64,000 nucleotides of DNA. Source: Terriglobus aquaticus. GTDB lineage: Bacteria; Acidobacteriota; Terriglobia; Terriglobales; Acidobacteriaceae. Location of the stretch: NCBI RefSeq assembly GCF_025685415.1, contig NZ_JAGSYB010000001.1, positions 124,001-188,000 of the forward strand, given 5' to 3'. Positions 26,196 to 36,296 of this stretch are shown here, one piece after another (the first letter of the stretch is position 1; the number at the start of each line of letters is the position of its first letter). Under the pieces are notes generated by a model, which saw only the letters and a list, made by a program, of their open reading frames with translations, had not been told where the DNA came from and ran no database searches. Both the position numbers and the translations under genes were made by a program.

Positions 26196-26732
26196 CTAGC
26201 GTCGTGCCCGGCGTTCGGCATACAGCGGCATCAGCTTCGCTGTTTTGCGATGGCGAGTGCGAAAGATGTGGTGCATTTGGAGCCGGCCGCCCAACAGGTT
26301 GGCCAGGTCTCCCAGCGGACCTCCGGGAAACTCGTACTCCACCCTGTCGTGCACGATGCTGCCCGGAACGCCGTCGCGCGTTTCGGCTCGCACGCTGTGG
26401 CAATGCCGCCAGTAGTGGAATGGACCGGCGGTTTGCTCGTCGCAGAAGTGGTCGTTCCACGCAAACTCCGGGATCAGCGCATGCCAGCGGATGCGGAAGG
26501 GCAAACCGGGCAGAGCTCGAAAGCTGAGCACCATGGTCGTGCCTGCGCCCGTTGCGATGCGCGCCGGTGATCCGGGCGGCGGTGGCGGCGGCGCAACAAA
26601 GAACACTTCTTCGATGCGTGCCTTCTGCCAGCCCGGCATCAACGGGGGCAGGTTCTGCGGATTCGCGAAGAACGCAAAGACCAGTTCGGGCGCAAAGGGG
26701 AGCCATTGTTCCGCTTCGAAAACGTGGCGCAT
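26196..26732 (-). CDS. SRPBCC-family (cyclase/dehydrase-like) protein
   Basis: 178 aa from the ATG at 26732; a GTG six codons upstream is also possible and neither has a good SD. The N-terminus FEAEQWLPFAPELVFAFFANPQNLPPLMPGWQ is the typical first strand and helices of the START/SRPBCC polyketide-cyclase fold, followed by LSFRALPGLPFRIRWHALIPEFAWNDHFCDEQTAGPFHYWRHCH and VEYEFPGGPLGDLANLLGGRLQMHHIFRTRHRKT. Members bind hydrophobic ligands in a deep cavity; many annotated relatives are of unknown role. A poly-proline stretch (APPPPPPGSP) interrupts the fold in a loop. Convergent with dxs. Confidence 0.85.
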   Translation of the reverse strand: MRHVFEAEQWLPFAPELVFAFFANPQNLPPLMPGWQKARIEEVFFVAPPPPPPGSPARIATGAGTTMVLSFRALPGLPFRIRWHALIPEFAWNDHFCDEQTAGPFHYWRHCHSVRAETRDGVPGSIVHDRVEYEFPGGPLGDLANLLGGRLQMHHIFRTRHRKTAKLMPLYAERRARR

Positions 26733-27008
26733 GGGTGATTGGAGGCACACGGCGGAGCCTCTGTTGCAGCGTTGGAATGCGCGACTCGGGCGTTTATCGC
26801 GAAATTGGGAGTTGATTGCGGACCGATCTAGTCTTCGTTTGAGGTATGCTGCTCATATCGGACCAGAGATGTCGCAGTTCGGAGCGGAAAGGCTTCGATA
26901 CAGGCGCACTACGGTCAAGCGAGGCAAGGTTGAGGGACCGGCCGAGCGAGCAAGAGCGGGACAGATGTTTGAGGGAACAAGTCACCGCCGCACTCTCGGA
27001 GTAGGACG

Positions 27009-29726
27009 TTGAAGAAGTACGGAAAAGCAGGCAAGTGGAAGTCCCGTTCGTCGCGGCTGATTATGCTGGGCGCGCTGGCAACAGGCGCGGTAGCGGCGAA
27101 TCCGGCGAGCGCGGCGGTGCTCGGACGGACCCATGACAAGCACGATCAGGCACAGGCGCCGACGCTGTCCTTCGATATCGGCGCCGGGCAACTGGTAGAC
27201 GCCCTGGAGTGCTGGAAGCATGTGACCGGGCTGGGATTAGGCCTGCACATGACGCCGGAGACGCTGGCCGGGTTCCAGACCAAGGGTCTGCACGGCACGT
27301 TCACCGCGGAAGCGGCTCTCCAAAGTTTGCTGGAAGGCACTGGGCTGGGCTACGTCGCGAAGGATAGTGGCACCCGGTTCGACATCCAGATTCTGAATGC
27401 GGAGCGGGTTGAGGTGCAGTCGAGCGCGAACTCCGTGGCGCTGAGCGGAATGACCGAGTCGCTGACCGACACCGCGCAAACGGTGAGTGTAGTTCCGCAG
27501 TACATCCTGCAGGAGCAGGCTGCGACGACGTTGCGGGACGGGCTGCGGAATGTGCCCGGCATCAGCCTGGCGGCGGGAGAAGGCGGATCGCAGGGCGACA
27601 ACCTGACGATCCGCGGCTTCAGCGCTCGGAACGATATTTACCTCGACGGCATCCGCGACTTCGGGTCGTACTACCGCGATGCGTTCGACTACGAGTCGGT
27701 CGACGTTCTGGAGGGACCGGCGAGCGTGGAGTTTGGCCGCGGGTCGACCGGTGGGGTTGTGAATCAGGAGACGAAGCAGGCTGGCCCGCACCAGTTCGTT
27801 CGCACTGGAGTGCAGTTCGGCACAGACGGCCTGCGTCGCGGAACGGCGGACGTGAACCTGCCGTTGACCCAAATCCTGCCGCACGCTGCATGGCGCATCA
27901 ACGCGGTGGGCATGGAAAGCGGCGTCGCCAGCCGCAATGTAACGGAGGTGCGCCGTGTCGGTGTGGCTTCGTCGCTGGCGTTCGGGGTAGGACAGCCGAC
28001 GCGGTTCACCCTGAACTATCTGCACGAGTTCGAAGATTCGCAGCCCGACTACGGCCTGCCGTACTACGGCGCTGGCGTGGCAGCGGTGCCGCGCGCGAAC
28101 TACTACGGCTTCGCCAAAGGCAATTACCTGACCACGCAGCCTGATGTGGTGACGGGCATCTTCGAGCACGACTTCGGCCTGCATCTGACGGTGCGCAACA
28201 GCCTGCGGTGGGGCTTCTACCCGCGCAATGTACTGATCACAGAACCGCAGATCAACACCACGGGAACCATCACCGGTGTTGGCGCGCCGCTGTATGGCAC
28301 CAGCGGCAGCAGCGCGGTCTATGCCAACTACACGGTCACCTGCAATCCGAATGCCGCGGCGATCGCTTCACAGTGTTATCCGGTGGATACGCCGCTCAGT
28401 TCCGTGAGCGTGCTGCGCAACCAGATCAACGCGAACTCAGTGGAAGATGTGTTGTGGGATCGCGCCGAGGCAATTGGGCACTTGCGTTTTCACGGCATCG
28501 ATAACGACTTCACCGTTGCGATGGAGGGGGGACGCGAACGTTCGAACCCGCTGCGGACCAAGTTCGTGTTTGCGCCGACGCAACAGTACACCAACGCTCT
28601 GAATCCCACGCCGGGCGACAACTTCTCTCCGACGGCGGCGGCGTTCAACGGATTTACCCACGTGAGCTCGCAAAGCTACGCGGTGAACTTTCTGGACACG
28701 CTGAAGCTGCGTCCCTGGTTGCTGCTGTCGGGCGGTGTGCGTTTCGACTACTTCAACACGCGTGCGCAGGCGGCAGCAGTGCCGGCGAACGCTACGGCCA
28801 GCGTTTCAGCAGCGGCGGCAACGGACCTGAGCCGGTTGGACAAGCAGCCGACGTATCGGGCTGCGGTGGTGGTGAAGCCGACGCAGAATGGCAGCGTGTA
28901 TTTCGACTACGGCACCAGCTTCAATCCATCGGCTGAGTCGCTGTCGCTGGCGGCGAACACGGCGACTGCGCCACCTGAGGAGAACACGACCTATGAGGTT
29001 GGTGTGAAGTGGGATCTGCTGAACAGCCGCCTGAACCTGAACAGCAGCGTGTTCCGCACGGAGAAACTGAACGCACGCGAGACCGATCCGACGAACTCGC
29101 TGAATTCCTTGCTGGTGGGCAATCAGTTGGTACGAGGCGCGCAGATCGGCGCGCTGGGGCATCTGCCTCATCACTTCGACCTGATCGTCGGGTACGCGTA
29201 TCTGGACGGGCGTGTGGAGAAGTCCGTGGTGAACGCTTCGCCGTTCGCAGCGATCAACAACAACTTCTATGCAGCCGCGTTGAAACTGAACCCGGCAAAC
29301 CCGCTATCCGTCATCGATCCGCGGTACAACACGGCTCCGTACTACCTGTCGCCCAACAACTTCCCGTTTGCAAACGTTCCGAAGAACAGTGGCAATGTGT
29401 GGGTGACACACGGTTTGCCCTGGCGACTGGTGGGCGGCTTCGGCGGCAACTACCTGGGCGCTCGACGGGCTTCGTCGACCAGTGCGATTGCGCTATACAA
29501 CCAGCCCGGGCCTGCGCCGCTGTCGACGATTCCATTCGCCTTCAAAGCCATCCCCGGTTACACCGTGCTTAGCGCGATGGTGCGACGGCCGATCAACGAG
29601 CGCATGGACCTGCAGGTGAACTTCAACAATCTGACGAACAAATTCTTCATCGACACGCCGCACCCGAATCACCTGATTCCGGGCGAAGGCTTCAACACGC
29701 AATTCAGCTACAACGTTCACTTCTAG
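27009..29726 (+). CDS. TonB-dependent siderophore-type receptor with N-terminal STN domain
   Basis: Outer-membrane active transporter, probably for ferric siderophores, energised by TonB. 905 aa; the start is a TTG with GGAG seven bases upstream, followed by a signal peptide (about 1-36, [20 protein letters not shown]). Residues 50-115 form a secretin/TonB short N-terminal (STN) domain ([48 protein letters not shown]). The plug covers about 140-255 ([86 protein letters not shown]). The 22-strand barrel ends in [14 protein letters not shown] domains usually signal to an anti-sigma partner, but none is encoded nearby. A PiuC-type hydroxylase gene follows after 17 bases, a pairing known for Piu iron-uptake loci. 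Confidence 0.94.
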   Translation: MKKYGKAGKWKSRSSRLIMLGALATGAVAANPASAAVLGRTHDKHDQAQAPTLSFDIGAGQLVDALECWKHVTGLGLGLHMTPETLAGFQTKGLHGTFTAEAALQSLLEGTGLGYVAKDSGTRFDIQILNAERVEVQSSANSVALSGMTESLTDTAQTVSVVPQYILQEQAATTLRDGLRNVPGISLAAGEGGSQGDNLTIRGFSARNDIYLDGIRDFGSYYRDAFDYESVDVLEGPASVEFGRGSTGGVVNQETKQAGPHQFVRTGVQFGTDGLRRGTADVNLPLTQILPHAAWRINAVGMESGVASRNVTEVRRVGVASSLAFGVGQPTRFTLNYLHEFEDSQPDYGLPYYGAGVAAVPRANYYGFAKGNYLTTQPDVVTGIFEHDFGLHLTVRNSLRWGFYPRNVLITEPQINTTGTITGVGAPLYGTSGSSAVYANYTVTCNPNAAAIASQCYPVDTPLSSVSVLRNQINANSVEDVLWDRAEAIGHLRFHGIDNDFTVAMEGGRERSNPLRTKFVFAPTQQYTNALNPTPGDNFSPTAAAFNGFTHVSSQSYAVNFLDTLKLRPWLLLSGGVRFDYFNTRAQAAAVPANATASVSAAAATDLSRLDKQPTYRAAVVVKPTQNGSVYFDYGTSFNPSAESLSLAANTATAPPEENTTYEVGVKWDLLNSRLNLNSSVFRTEKLNARETDPTNSLNSLLVGNQLVRGAQIGALGHLPHHFDLIVGYAYLDGRVEKSVVNASPFAAINNNFYAAALKLNPANPLSVIDPRYNTAPYYLSPNNFPFANVPKNSGNVWVTHGLPWRLVGGFGGNYLGARRASSTSAIALYNQPGPAPLSTIPFAFKAIPGYTVLSAMVRRPINERMDLQVNFNNLTNKFFIDTPHPNHLIPGEGFNTQFSYNVHF

Positions 29727-29743
29727 GGTGCGAGGAGAGCCGG

Positions 29744-30415
29744 ATGCTGATCGCAATTCCAGAGGTGTTCAACAAGGAGCAGACGCGCCAGTTGCGTGCG
29801 GAACTGGACAAGGCGGAGTGGGTGGACGGCAAGGTGACCGCCGGCCACCAGTCCGCGATGACCAAGCGCAACTCGCAGATACCGGAAAGCTCGCCGGTGG
29901 CTCGTGCCGTGGGGGAGCGCATTCTGCAGGCGCTGGGGAGCCATCCGCTGTTTCGTTCGGCGGCTCTGCCGCTGCGGGTCTTTCCGCCGTTGTTCAACCG
30001 GTATGCGGGTGGGCAGGATTTTGGAACGCACGTGGACAATGCGATTCGCACGCACGCTGCGAGCGGACACCGCATTCGCACGGACCTGTCGTGCACGCTC
30101 TTCTTTAGCGAGCCCGACGAGTATGACGGCGGAGAACTGATCGTGGAGGACACCTACGGATCGCAGAGCATCAAGCTGCCTGCGGGGCACATGGTGCTGT
30201 ACCCGTCGACCAGCCTGCATTCTGTGAAACCGGTCACGCGTGGCGCTCGCGTGAGCAGCTTTTTCTGGCTGCAAAGCATGGTGCGCAGCGACGAGCAGCG
30301 GCGACTTCTGTTTGACCTGGACAACAGCATTCAGATGCTGGAGCCGGGCAGCGCCGCGGCCGTGAAGCTGACCGGGATCTATCACAATCTGTTGCGCCAA
30401 TGGGTCGAGATGTAG
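29744..30415 (+). CDS. piuC: PKHD-type Fe(II)/2-oxoglutarate hydroxylase (PiuC/YbiX family)
   Basis: 223 aa, the usual length of the PKHD hydroxylase family. Iron ligands are visible as THVDN (HxD, residues about 97-99) and [14 protein letters not shown] (distal His and the 2-oxoglutarate-binding Arg). The motifs [19 protein letters not shown] and [11 protein letters not shown]-like [15 protein letters not shown] are typical. It probably modifies a siderophore or related ligand, or otherwise supports iron uptake by the TonB receptor encoded immediately upstream (17 bases), as the piuA-piuC pairing suggests; the substrate is not established. Cytoplasmic, with no signal peptide. Confidence 0.93.
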   Translation: MLIAIPEVFNKEQTRQLRAELDKAEWVDGKVTAGHQSAMTKRNSQIPESSPVARAVGERILQALGSHPLFRSAALPLRVFPPLFNRYAGGQDFGTHVDNAIRTHAASGHRIRTDLSCTLFFSEPDEYDGGELIVEDTYGSQSIKLPAGHMVLYPSTSLHSVKPVTRGARVSSFFWLQSMVRSDEQRRLLFDLDNSIQMLEPGSAAAVKLTGIYHNLLRQWVEM

Positions 30416-30433
30416 TTCAGAGAGCATCAGGCT

Positions 30434-30507
30434 GCCCGCAAAGCAAGAGCTGCGGGCGGAGCGCGGGAGACTCGGCACTGCCCTCACAGTGCGGGTCTCC
30501 CGCTTTA
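30434..30507 (+). terminator. Terminator hairpins after the TonB-receptor/piuC pair
   Basis: A short hairpin (GCCCGCA 30434-30440 / TGCGGGC 30451-30457) is followed by a long one beginning GCGGGAGAC at 30463 and closing with GTCTCCCGC at 30495-30503, with an inner GCACTG/CAGTGC pairing, then TTTAT. The second is a convincing intrinsic terminator for the plus-strand operon. Confidence 0.75.
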
Positions 30508-30536
30508 TCGGCTGTAGAACGGCTGCGCTTGGAACG

Positions 30537-30572
30537 CGCAAACGAGATGCTCTTGCGAGCATCCCGTTTGCG
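30537..30572 (-). terminator. Terminator hairpin of the fasciclin gene
   Basis: CGCAAACGAGATGCTC pairs with GAGCATCCCGTTTGCG (16 bp, a single G-T pair on one strand) around a TTGC loop. It lies about 20 bases beyond the stop of the minus-strand fasciclin gene. The stem is strong, but a U-tract is not evident. Confidence 0.7.
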
Positions 30573-30593
30573 TATACCCGAGGGTAGAGGCAG

Positions 30594-31154
30594 TTAGTTG
30601 GGCATCAACACGGTGTCGATCACGTGGATCACGCCGTTGCTCTGGAAGACGTCAGCGGTGGTGACGGTTGCAGTGCCACCCTTTTCGTCGGTCAGCGTGA
30701 TGTTGCTGCCGTTCATCATCGCCTTCAGGGTGCCGCCTTCGACGGTGGTCAGCGTCGCGGTGCCGTTGCCCTTCTTGATCATCTTGGCGAGATCCTTGGA
30801 CGAGATCTTTCCTTTGACGACGTGGTAGGTGAGGATCTTGGTCAACTGCGCCTTGTTTTCAGGCTGAGTCAGCGTGTCGACCGTGCCGGCGGGCAGCTTG
30901 TTGAAGGCATCGTCGGTAGGAGCAAATACGGTGAACGGGCCGGCGCTGCTCAAGGTGTCGACCAGGCCGGCAGCTTTGACAGCGGTAACCAGGGTCTTGT
31001 GAATGGGGGAGGCGGCGGCGTTCTCAACGATGGTCTTGTTGGGGTACATGGGCGCTCCGCCCACGTCAGGATCTTTCTGTGCGACAGCGTGGTTTGCGCC
31101 AAACAGACCTGCGGCCAACGCGAGCGCGAGCAAAGCTCTCGTGATCTTCTTCAT
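30594..31154 (-). CDS. Secreted fasciclin (FAS1) domain protein
   Basis: 186 aa with a signal peptide (residues 1-25, KKITRALLALALAAGLFGANHAVAQ) and one FAS1 domain spanning about 40-186. The two conserved FAS1 boxes are FTVFAPTDDAFNKLPAGTVDTL and SNGVIHVIDTVLMPN, and the YH motif is in ILTYHVVKGKIS. FAS1 proteins are extracellular or periplasmic adhesion and matrix proteins; the specific partner is unknown. Divergent from rmlD across a 310-base gap and probably monocistronic, with its own terminator. Confidence 0.93.
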   Translation of the reverse strand: MKKITRALLALALAAGLFGANHAVAQKDPDVGGAPMYPNKTIVENAAASPIHKTLVTAVKAAGLVDTLSSAGPFTVFAPTDDAFNKLPAGTVDTLTQPENKAQLTKILTYHVVKGKISSKDLAKMIKKGNGTATLTTVEGGTLKAMMNGSNITLTDEKGGTATVTTADVFQSNGVIHVIDTVLMPN

Positions 31155-31464
31155 GGTGTTGCTCCTTGTGTCGTGTCCGCCCGGCGCCTGGGCTACACAG
31201 GGAGAACGAGAGGGCCTGAGAAAAGGATTGGACTCGCATGCTGATTATTTTCCGGTTTGAAGGGTGACAGGAAAGAGAGGGGCAGGTCGGCGTACTCACC
31301 TGCACCTGCGTGGGCTTGACCCTGCGTGCGCCAGTCAGTAGTTTGAGGGCATCCCGTCTGCAGTTGGCCCGTTGCATCAGGGCTGCATCTCATCCCTGCT
31401 ATGCCGTGCATAGCCAGCCGTCGCCCGTACGAGATGTTCGTCGCGGCAACATCAGCAGGATCTC
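31155..31464. other. Divergent intergenic region, fasciclin gene / rmlD
   Basis: About 310 bases with no gene that I can support. It must contain promoters for both divergent genes. I see no convincing -35/-10 pair, riboswitch or long repeat. Confidence 0.4.
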
Positions 31465-32349
31465 TTGAAGGTACTCATCACAGGAAGTACAGGGCAGGTA
31501 GGCAGCTACCTGGTGGATGCAATGCGCGGCTCTGCGCAGGTGGTTGCGCCGACACGTGCGGAACTGGATTTGCAATCGGAAGCGAGCATTCGCGAGGCCG
31601 TGCGAAGCGTGAACCCGGATTGGATTCTGCATCCTGCTGCATACACCGCCGTAGATCGCGCTGAGACGGAACGAGATCTTTGCTTTGCGATCAACGCTGC
31701 GGCCACCCGCACCTTTGCGGAAGAAAGTTTGAGGATCAACGCGGGGTTGGTCACGTTTTCGACGGACTACGTGTTCGATGGAAGCGCGGACCGCGCCTAT
31801 CGCGAAGACGATGCGACCGCCCCGATCAACGTGTACGGGGAATCGAAGCTGCTGGCCGAGCAGTCGCTGCAGGAAGTGGGTGGGCTGTACTTCAACTTCA
31901 GGACGAGCTGGGTGTACAGCGCTCGCGGAAACAACTTTGTAAAGACGATGCTGCGCCTGGCGTCGACGCGGCCCGAGTTGAAGGTGGTTGCGGATCAGCA
32001 AGGATGTCCGAGCTCCGCGCGTGAGATCGCAGCTTGCGTTACCGCTCTGGTGAGCCGGCCCAAGGATGAACTCGGAGGCAAAGCGGGCAATTACCACCTG
32101 GCGGGGCAGGGTGAAACGACTTGGTTCGGATTTGCGCAGGAAGTGATCGCGCAAGCGAAGAAGCTGAAGCCCGAGATGCCTTGGGTCGAGCCGGAGCCGG
32201 TGCCGAGTTCAGCCTATGTGACGCCGGCGCGCCGGCCGGCCAACTCGCGGCTCTGCTGCGACCTTGCTCGAGAGCGACTCGCGTTGAGCATGCCGGAATG
32301 GACGAAGTCTATCGCCGAGGTTGTGCAGGAGCTACTGGCGCAGCAGTAG
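31465..32349 (+). CDS. rmlD: dTDP-4-dehydrorhamnose reductase
   Basis: NADPH-dependent last step of dTDP-L-rhamnose synthesis. 294 aa from a TTG start with AGGA upstream. The extended SDR fold is clear: KVLITGSTGQVGSYLVD (nucleotide binding), NPDWILHPAAYTAVDRAE, STDYVFDGSA with DDATAPINVYGESKLLAEQ (active-site Tyr and Lys in YGESK), and FRTSWVYSARGNNFVKTMLRL. First gene of the polysaccharide region; convergent with rmlC 13 bases away, with rmlA and rmlB just beyond, so all four rml genes are present although split over three transcription units. Confidence 0.95.
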   Translation: MKVLITGSTGQVGSYLVDAMRGSAQVVAPTRAELDLQSEASIREAVRSVNPDWILHPAAYTAVDRAETERDLCFAINAAATRTFAEESLRINAGLVTFSTDYVFDGSADRAYREDDATAPINVYGESKLLAEQSLQEVGGLYFNFRTSWVYSARGNNFVKTMLRLASTRPELKVVADQQGCPSSAREIAACVTALVSRPKDELGGKAGNYHLAGQGETTWFGFAQEVIAQAKKLKPEMPWVEPEPVPSSAYVTPARRPANSRLCCDLARERLALSMPEWTKSIAEVVQELLAQQ

Positions 32350-32362
32350 CTCCTGGTTAGAC

Positions 32363-32914
32363 CTACGGGTAGGTTTCGGCAGTGGCCAAAGGCGAGCCGG
32401 CAAGATCCTTGGCGGAGAGGATCGCCTCGGCTGCACTGATGGGCCAGGAAATCTGCAGCGCGGGATCGTTCCACAAGAGGGTACGTTCGCCAGTCGGATG
32501 GTGTACATCGCTCACCTTGTACATCATGACCGTGTTCTCTTCGAGGGAGACAAAGCCGTGTGCGAAGCCAATGGGCACCAGCAGCGCGCGACCGTCGCCC
32601 TCACGAAGCTCGACCGCGACATGCTTGCCAAATGTGGGCGAACTGCGGCGCAGGTCTACGGCGTAGTCGATGACAGCGCCTCGCAGGACCCGCACCAGCT
32701 TGGCCTGCGGACGGCCGAGCTGATAATGCAAGCCGCGAACCACGTTCTTGCGCGAGTTGGAGATGTTGTCCTGTACCCACGTGGTCGCAAGTCCCGCTTC
32801 GCGGAAGGCTGCTTCGTTGAACAGCTCCTGGAAGTAGCCGCGATCGTCGCGGAAAACCGGCGATTCGTACAGGCGCACGCCTTCGATGGAGGTGGGCTGG
32901 CTAGTGACGGGCAT
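32363..32914 (-). CDS. rmlC: dTDP-4-dehydrorhamnose 3,5-epimerase
   Basis: Cupin-fold epimerase of the dTDP-rhamnose pathway. 183 aa from ATG 32914, one base after the rmlA stop; 48 upstream in-frame codons belong to noise over rmlA. Motifs: PVFRDDRGYFQELFNEAAFREAG (N-terminal), QDNISNSRKNVVRGLHYQ with the catalytic-region His in RGLHYQ, VDLRRSSPTFGKHVAVEL, and IGFAHGFVSLEENTVMMYKVSD with the active-site Tyr. It is translated after rmlA in a two-gene minus-strand operon. Confidence 0.95.
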   Translation of the reverse strand: MPVTSQPTSIEGVRLYESPVFRDDRGYFQELFNEAAFREAGLATTWVQDNISNSRKNVVRGLHYQLGRPQAKLVRVLRGAVIDYAVDLRRSSPTFGKHVAVELREGDGRALLVPIGFAHGFVSLEENTVMMYKVSDVHHPTGERTLLWNDPALQISWPISAAEAILSAKDLAGSPLATAETYP

Positions 32915-32915
32915 G

Positions 32916-33857
32916 CTAGAGAATCTCGCTTGCTGCGTTGGACAGCGCAGCGTGTTCCTGGAGAATTTGCAGGAGGTACTCGCCGTAACCGCTCTTGCGC
33001 AAGGGCGTCGCAAGCTCCTGCAGTTTGGCTGCGTCGATAAAACCCATGCGGTAGGCAATCTCTTCCGGGCAAGCGACTTTCAGACCCTGGCGATGCTCAA
33101 TAGTCTGAATGAACGCGCCGGCCTCCAGCAGGGACGTGTGCGTTCCGGTGTCGAGCCAGGCGGTACCGCGGCCCAGCGGCATGACGTCCAGCTTGCTGCT
33201 GCGCAGGTAATGAAGATTGACGTCGGTGATTTCCAGTTCACCGCGGGGCGATGGACGGATGCCTTTTGCAACGTCGACGACGTTCTTATCGTAGAAGTAG
33301 AGTCCGGTCACGGCATAGGGGGAGCGAGCCTTGGTGGGCTTCTCTTCGATGGAGATTGCCCTGCCTGTGCTATCGAACTCGACTACGCCGTAACGCTCCG
33401 GATCGGAGACGCGGTAGGCAAAGACGGTGGCACCGTCAGCGCGGGAAGAGGCTTCGCGAAGAAGCACGCCGAGCGATGTGCCAAAGAACAGGTTGTCGCC
33501 TAGCACGAGCGCGCTGGCGTCGCCGCCGATGAACTCTTCGCCAATGAGGAAGGCCTGTGCAAGTCCGTCGGGCCGTGGCTGCACGGCGTACTGGATGCTG
33601 AGTCCCCAGGCGGAGCCGTCGCCCAGCAACTGCGTAAAACGAGGCGTGTCTTCGGGCGTGGAGATGACAAGGATGTCCCGGATACCGGCCAGCATGAGTG
33701 TGCTGAGCGGGTAATAAATCATGGGCTTGTCATAGACGGGCAGCAACTGTTTCGACAGAACCTGGGTTAGCGGGTAGAGGCGCGTGCCGGAACCACCAGC
33801 CAGGATAATGCCCTTGCGCCGAATCGGGGCGCCGGTACCAATTTGAGACGGAGTCAT
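32916..33857 (-). CDS. rmlA: Glucose-1-phosphate thymidylyltransferase
   Basis: Makes dTDP-glucose from dTTP and glucose-1-phosphate, the first step of the rhamnose pathway. 313 aa from ATG 33857; 68 upstream codons overlap the divergent rmlB and are not used. Nucleotidyltransferase motifs: [77 protein letters not shown], and [12 protein letters not shown]. Divergent from rmlB with a 79-base shared promoter region. Confidence 0.96.
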   Translation of the reverse strand: MTPSQIGTGAPIRRKGIILAGGSGTRLYPLTQVLSKQLLPVYDKPMIYYPLSTLMLAGIRDILVISTPEDTPRFTQLLGDGSAWGLSIQYAVQPRPDGLAQAFLIGEEFIGGDASALVLGDNLFFGTSLGVLLREASSRADGATVFAYRVSDPERYGVVEFDSTGRAISIEEKPTKARSPYAVTGLYFYDKNVVDVAKGIRPSPRGELEITDVNLHYLRSSKLDVMPLGRGTAWLDTGTHTSLLEAGAFIQTIEHRQGLKVACPEEIAYRMGFIDAAKLQELATPLRKSGYGEYLLQILQEHAALSNAASEIL

Positions 33858-33936
33858 GCCAGCCGCAATTGTATATGGGAGACTTTGCTTCAGATCGCGG
33901 TAAAGTGAGAGAACGCGAAAAAAGGAAAGAGAAGGA

Positions 33937-35001
33937 ATGCCAGTATTAGTGACAGGCGGCTGCGGCTTTATTGGTGGGAACTTCGTGCTGGACTGGTTGA
34001 AGCAGTCGGACGAACCGATCATCAATCTGGACAAGCTGACGTACGCGGCCAATCCCGCCACGCTGAAGTCCGTCGAAGGTTCCCCGAGCTACACGTTTGT
34101 GCACGGCGACATCACCGACGGGGCATTGCTGGCCAACGTGTTCGCAAGGTATAAGCCGCGCGCTGTGGTTCACTTTGCAGCAGAAAGTCACGTGGATCGT
34201 TCTATCGCGAACCCTGAAGCGTTCCTCGCAACCAACGTCTTTGGAACGTACCACCTGTTGCAGGCGGCGCGCGAGTTTGTGAAGAGCGGTGCGGTGCCGG
34301 TCGACGAGTTCCGATTCTTGCATGTGTCCACCGACGAGGTTTATGGCACGTTGGAGCCGGAAGATCCTGCCTTCCACGAGGACACACCGTTCCGTCCGAA
34401 CTCCCCCTACGCGGCCTCGAAAGCGTCGAGCGATCACCTGGCCCGGGCCTGGCATGAGACGTATGGCTTGCCGGTTCTCATTACTAACTGCTCCAACAAC
34501 TACGGACCGTATCAATTTCCAGAGAAATTAATCCCGCTAGTTCTGCATCGCGCGCTGCGAGGTGAGACGCTGCCGGTATACGGCGATGGCAAGCAGGTGC
34601 GCGACTGGCTCTATGTGGGTGACCACTGCTCCGCCATCCGCACGGTTCTGCAGTCGGGCCGGCCCGGTCAGACCTACAACGTAGGCGGATGCAATCAGCG
34701 TACGAACCTGGAAGTGGTTCACACGCTTTGTTCGCTGCTGGACGAGCTTTCGCCGGACGCGAGCGGTGAGCCGTATTCCCGTCTGATCCGTCACGTAACT
34801 GATCGGCCAGGGCATGATCGCCGATATGCTATCGACGCGACCAAGATCGAGCGCGAGCTTGGCTGGACTCCGACCGAGACTTTTTCTACGGGTCTGCGTA
34901 GAACGGTAGAGTGGTACCTGCAACATCAACAGTGGGTCGAGGAAATCGCGAGTGGTGAGTACCTGAAATGGGTGGGACAAAACTACGCGGATCGGCAGTA
35001 A
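33937..35001 (+). CDS. rmlB: dTDP-glucose 4,6-dehydratase
   Basis: NAD-dependent conversion of dTDP-glucose to the 4-keto-6-deoxy sugar. 354 aa, start ATG with AAGGA immediately upstream. SDR signatures: [41 protein letters not shown] (catalytic Thr-Asp-Glu), [22 protein letters not shown] (YxxxK) and [18 protein letters not shown]. It begins the plus-strand polysaccharide gene run; the sugar-transferase gene follows it. Confidence 0.97.
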   Translation: MPVLVTGGCGFIGGNFVLDWLKQSDEPIINLDKLTYAANPATLKSVEGSPSYTFVHGDITDGALLANVFARYKPRAVVHFAAESHVDRSIANPEAFLATNVFGTYHLLQAAREFVKSGAVPVDEFRFLHVSTDEVYGTLEPEDPAFHEDTPFRPNSPYAASKASSDHLARAWHETYGLPVLITNCSNNYGPYQFPEKLIPLVLHRALRGETLPVYGDGKQVRDWLYVGDHCSAIRTVLQSGRPGQTYNVGGCNQRTNLEVVHTLCSLLDELSPDASGEPYSRLIRHVTDRPGHDRRYAIDATKIERELGWTPTETFSTGLRRTVEWYLQHQQWVEEIASGEYLKWVGQNYADRQ

Positions 35002-35141
35002 CTCATGACGCTTCCGGAAAATTCACGCGAACCCGGAATCGTTCCTGGCACGGTACTATCAGGAGAACAGCGAGTCGACTCCAGAATGGAGGCGGAGCAA
35101 TCCTGACCTCAAACCATGCATCTGACTCGGTAGGCCTCCCT

Positions 35142-35870
35142 ATGTTGCCGATCGGCTCCCCCCACGTGAGTGTGACTCCAGCTTCCGCTCATCGAGTGAA
35201 CCGGCAGGAACCGGCGAGACCCGTCCCCCTATGGGTGCATGGGGCAGGGAAGCGGGCCATGGACGTGGTCTTTGCTGCCACGGCCTTGCTGTTTCTCTCG
35301 CCGCTGCTTACAGCCATTGCTATCGCAGTCAAACTGACCTCAAAGGGGCCTGTTCTCTTCCGGCAGGAGCGGATGGGCAAGGGGGGTCAGTCCTTTACGA
35401 TTCTGAAGTTCAGGACGATGCGAGTGCAGGATGGACCGTTGGTGACTGCACGCAACGACTCGCGCATTACGCAGGTTGGCCGGTGGTTGCGGCGCGCAAA
35501 GCTGGACGAGTTGCCGCAGATCGTTAACGTGCTTCGCGGCGACATGAGCCTGGTCGGACCGCGGCCCAAGATCAGCGATCACCAGGCTTTTGAGTTGATC
35601 TGCAGGCCGGGTCTTACTGGAGCAGCGACGCTCGCCTTCATCGAAGAAGAGAAGATGCTGGTGACGGTACCGGAAGACCAGTTGGAAACCTACGTGATCG
35701 ACGTGCTGCACCGCATCAAGGCCGAGGTGGATCACGAGTACGCGCTCCGCAGCACCTTCGGGACAGACCTGATGCTGCTGTCCTCCACGGCTTTGCACCT
35801 GCTCCGGGTCCGCCGCTCCCGCAGGGTCGAGATGATGAACGACCACATCCGACAGTCGCAGCCAAGCTAG
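35142..35870 (+). CDS. Initiating sugar (phosphoglycosyl) transferase
   Basis: Bacterial sugar transferase (PF02397-type), which transfers a sugar phosphate to undecaprenyl phosphate to start repeat-unit synthesis at the inner membrane. 242 aa from ATG 35142; this start is uncertain because its SD is poor and longer readings, including one from 34968 inside rmlB, are possible. A re-entrant/transmembrane helix (KRAMDVVFAATALLFLSPLLTAIAIAVKLT) precedes the core motifs GPVLFRQERMGKGGQSFTILKFRTMR, RRAKLDELPQIVNVLRGDMSLVGPRPK and CRPGLTGAATL. Only one membrane segment is visible, so it is the short PssY/WbaP-C type. Probably co-transcribed with rmlB. Confidence 0.88.
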   Translation: MLPIGSPHVSVTPASAHRVNRQEPARPVPLWVHGAGKRAMDVVFAATALLFLSPLLTAIAIAVKLTSKGPVLFRQERMGKGGQSFTILKFRTMRVQDGPLVTARNDSRITQVGRWLRRAKLDELPQIVNVLRGDMSLVGPRPKISDHQAFELICRPGLTGAATLAFIEEEKMLVTVPEDQLETYVIDVLHRIKAEVDHEYALRSTFGTDLMLLSSTALHLLRVRRSRRVEMMNDHIRQSQPS

Positions 35871-35875
35871 GGTGC

Positions 35876-35912
35876 GGGCGAAGCCGGTTTAGAGTCGCCC
35901 TTAGGCTTTTTT
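35876..35912 (+). terminator. Candidate terminator after the sugar transferase
   Basis: GGGCGA (35876-35881) pairs with TCGCCC (35895-35900), and a TTTTTT run lies a few bases on (35907-35912). The stem is short with a long loop, but the run of T is good and the position, six bases after the stop, is right. Confidence 0.45.
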
Positions 35913-36296
35913 GCCAGCACCGGGTTGGCTGTACCCGATCGTCGCAACCAGCCACTCGTCACCGCATAAGGCGGCGCCATCGTGGTCTCCCGGGACCGGA
36001 AGCGCGGGCGCCTCATCGGGGAATGGAAGCGCACGCCGCTTTATCGGGCGATTTCGTCTGTCCAGCGGAGTGGTCAGTAATCACCCGCTCCCGGGGCGCT
36101 GGGACTCGCTTGTGACATCGGCGGACCATGATCTTGATTCCAGTGCCACAAGAGCACGCAGTACATCAGGAATTCAGCCCGGCACGGCGGAAAATGTTCG
36201 CGGCTGGCGGCAGAACTTGCCCGTTCGCTAGGAGATACGGGAGGGTAGTACGGTGTTCGGCTGCGACATCGCGCGTGGTATCCTCAGGACTTGAGG
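35913..36296. other. Gap without recognised gene inside the polysaccharide region
   Basis: About 380 bases between the sugar transferase and the first GT2 gene. Short frames in both directions have no protein-like features. A promoter for the downstream glycosyltransferase operon is expected here; I cannot pin it. Confidence 0.4.
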
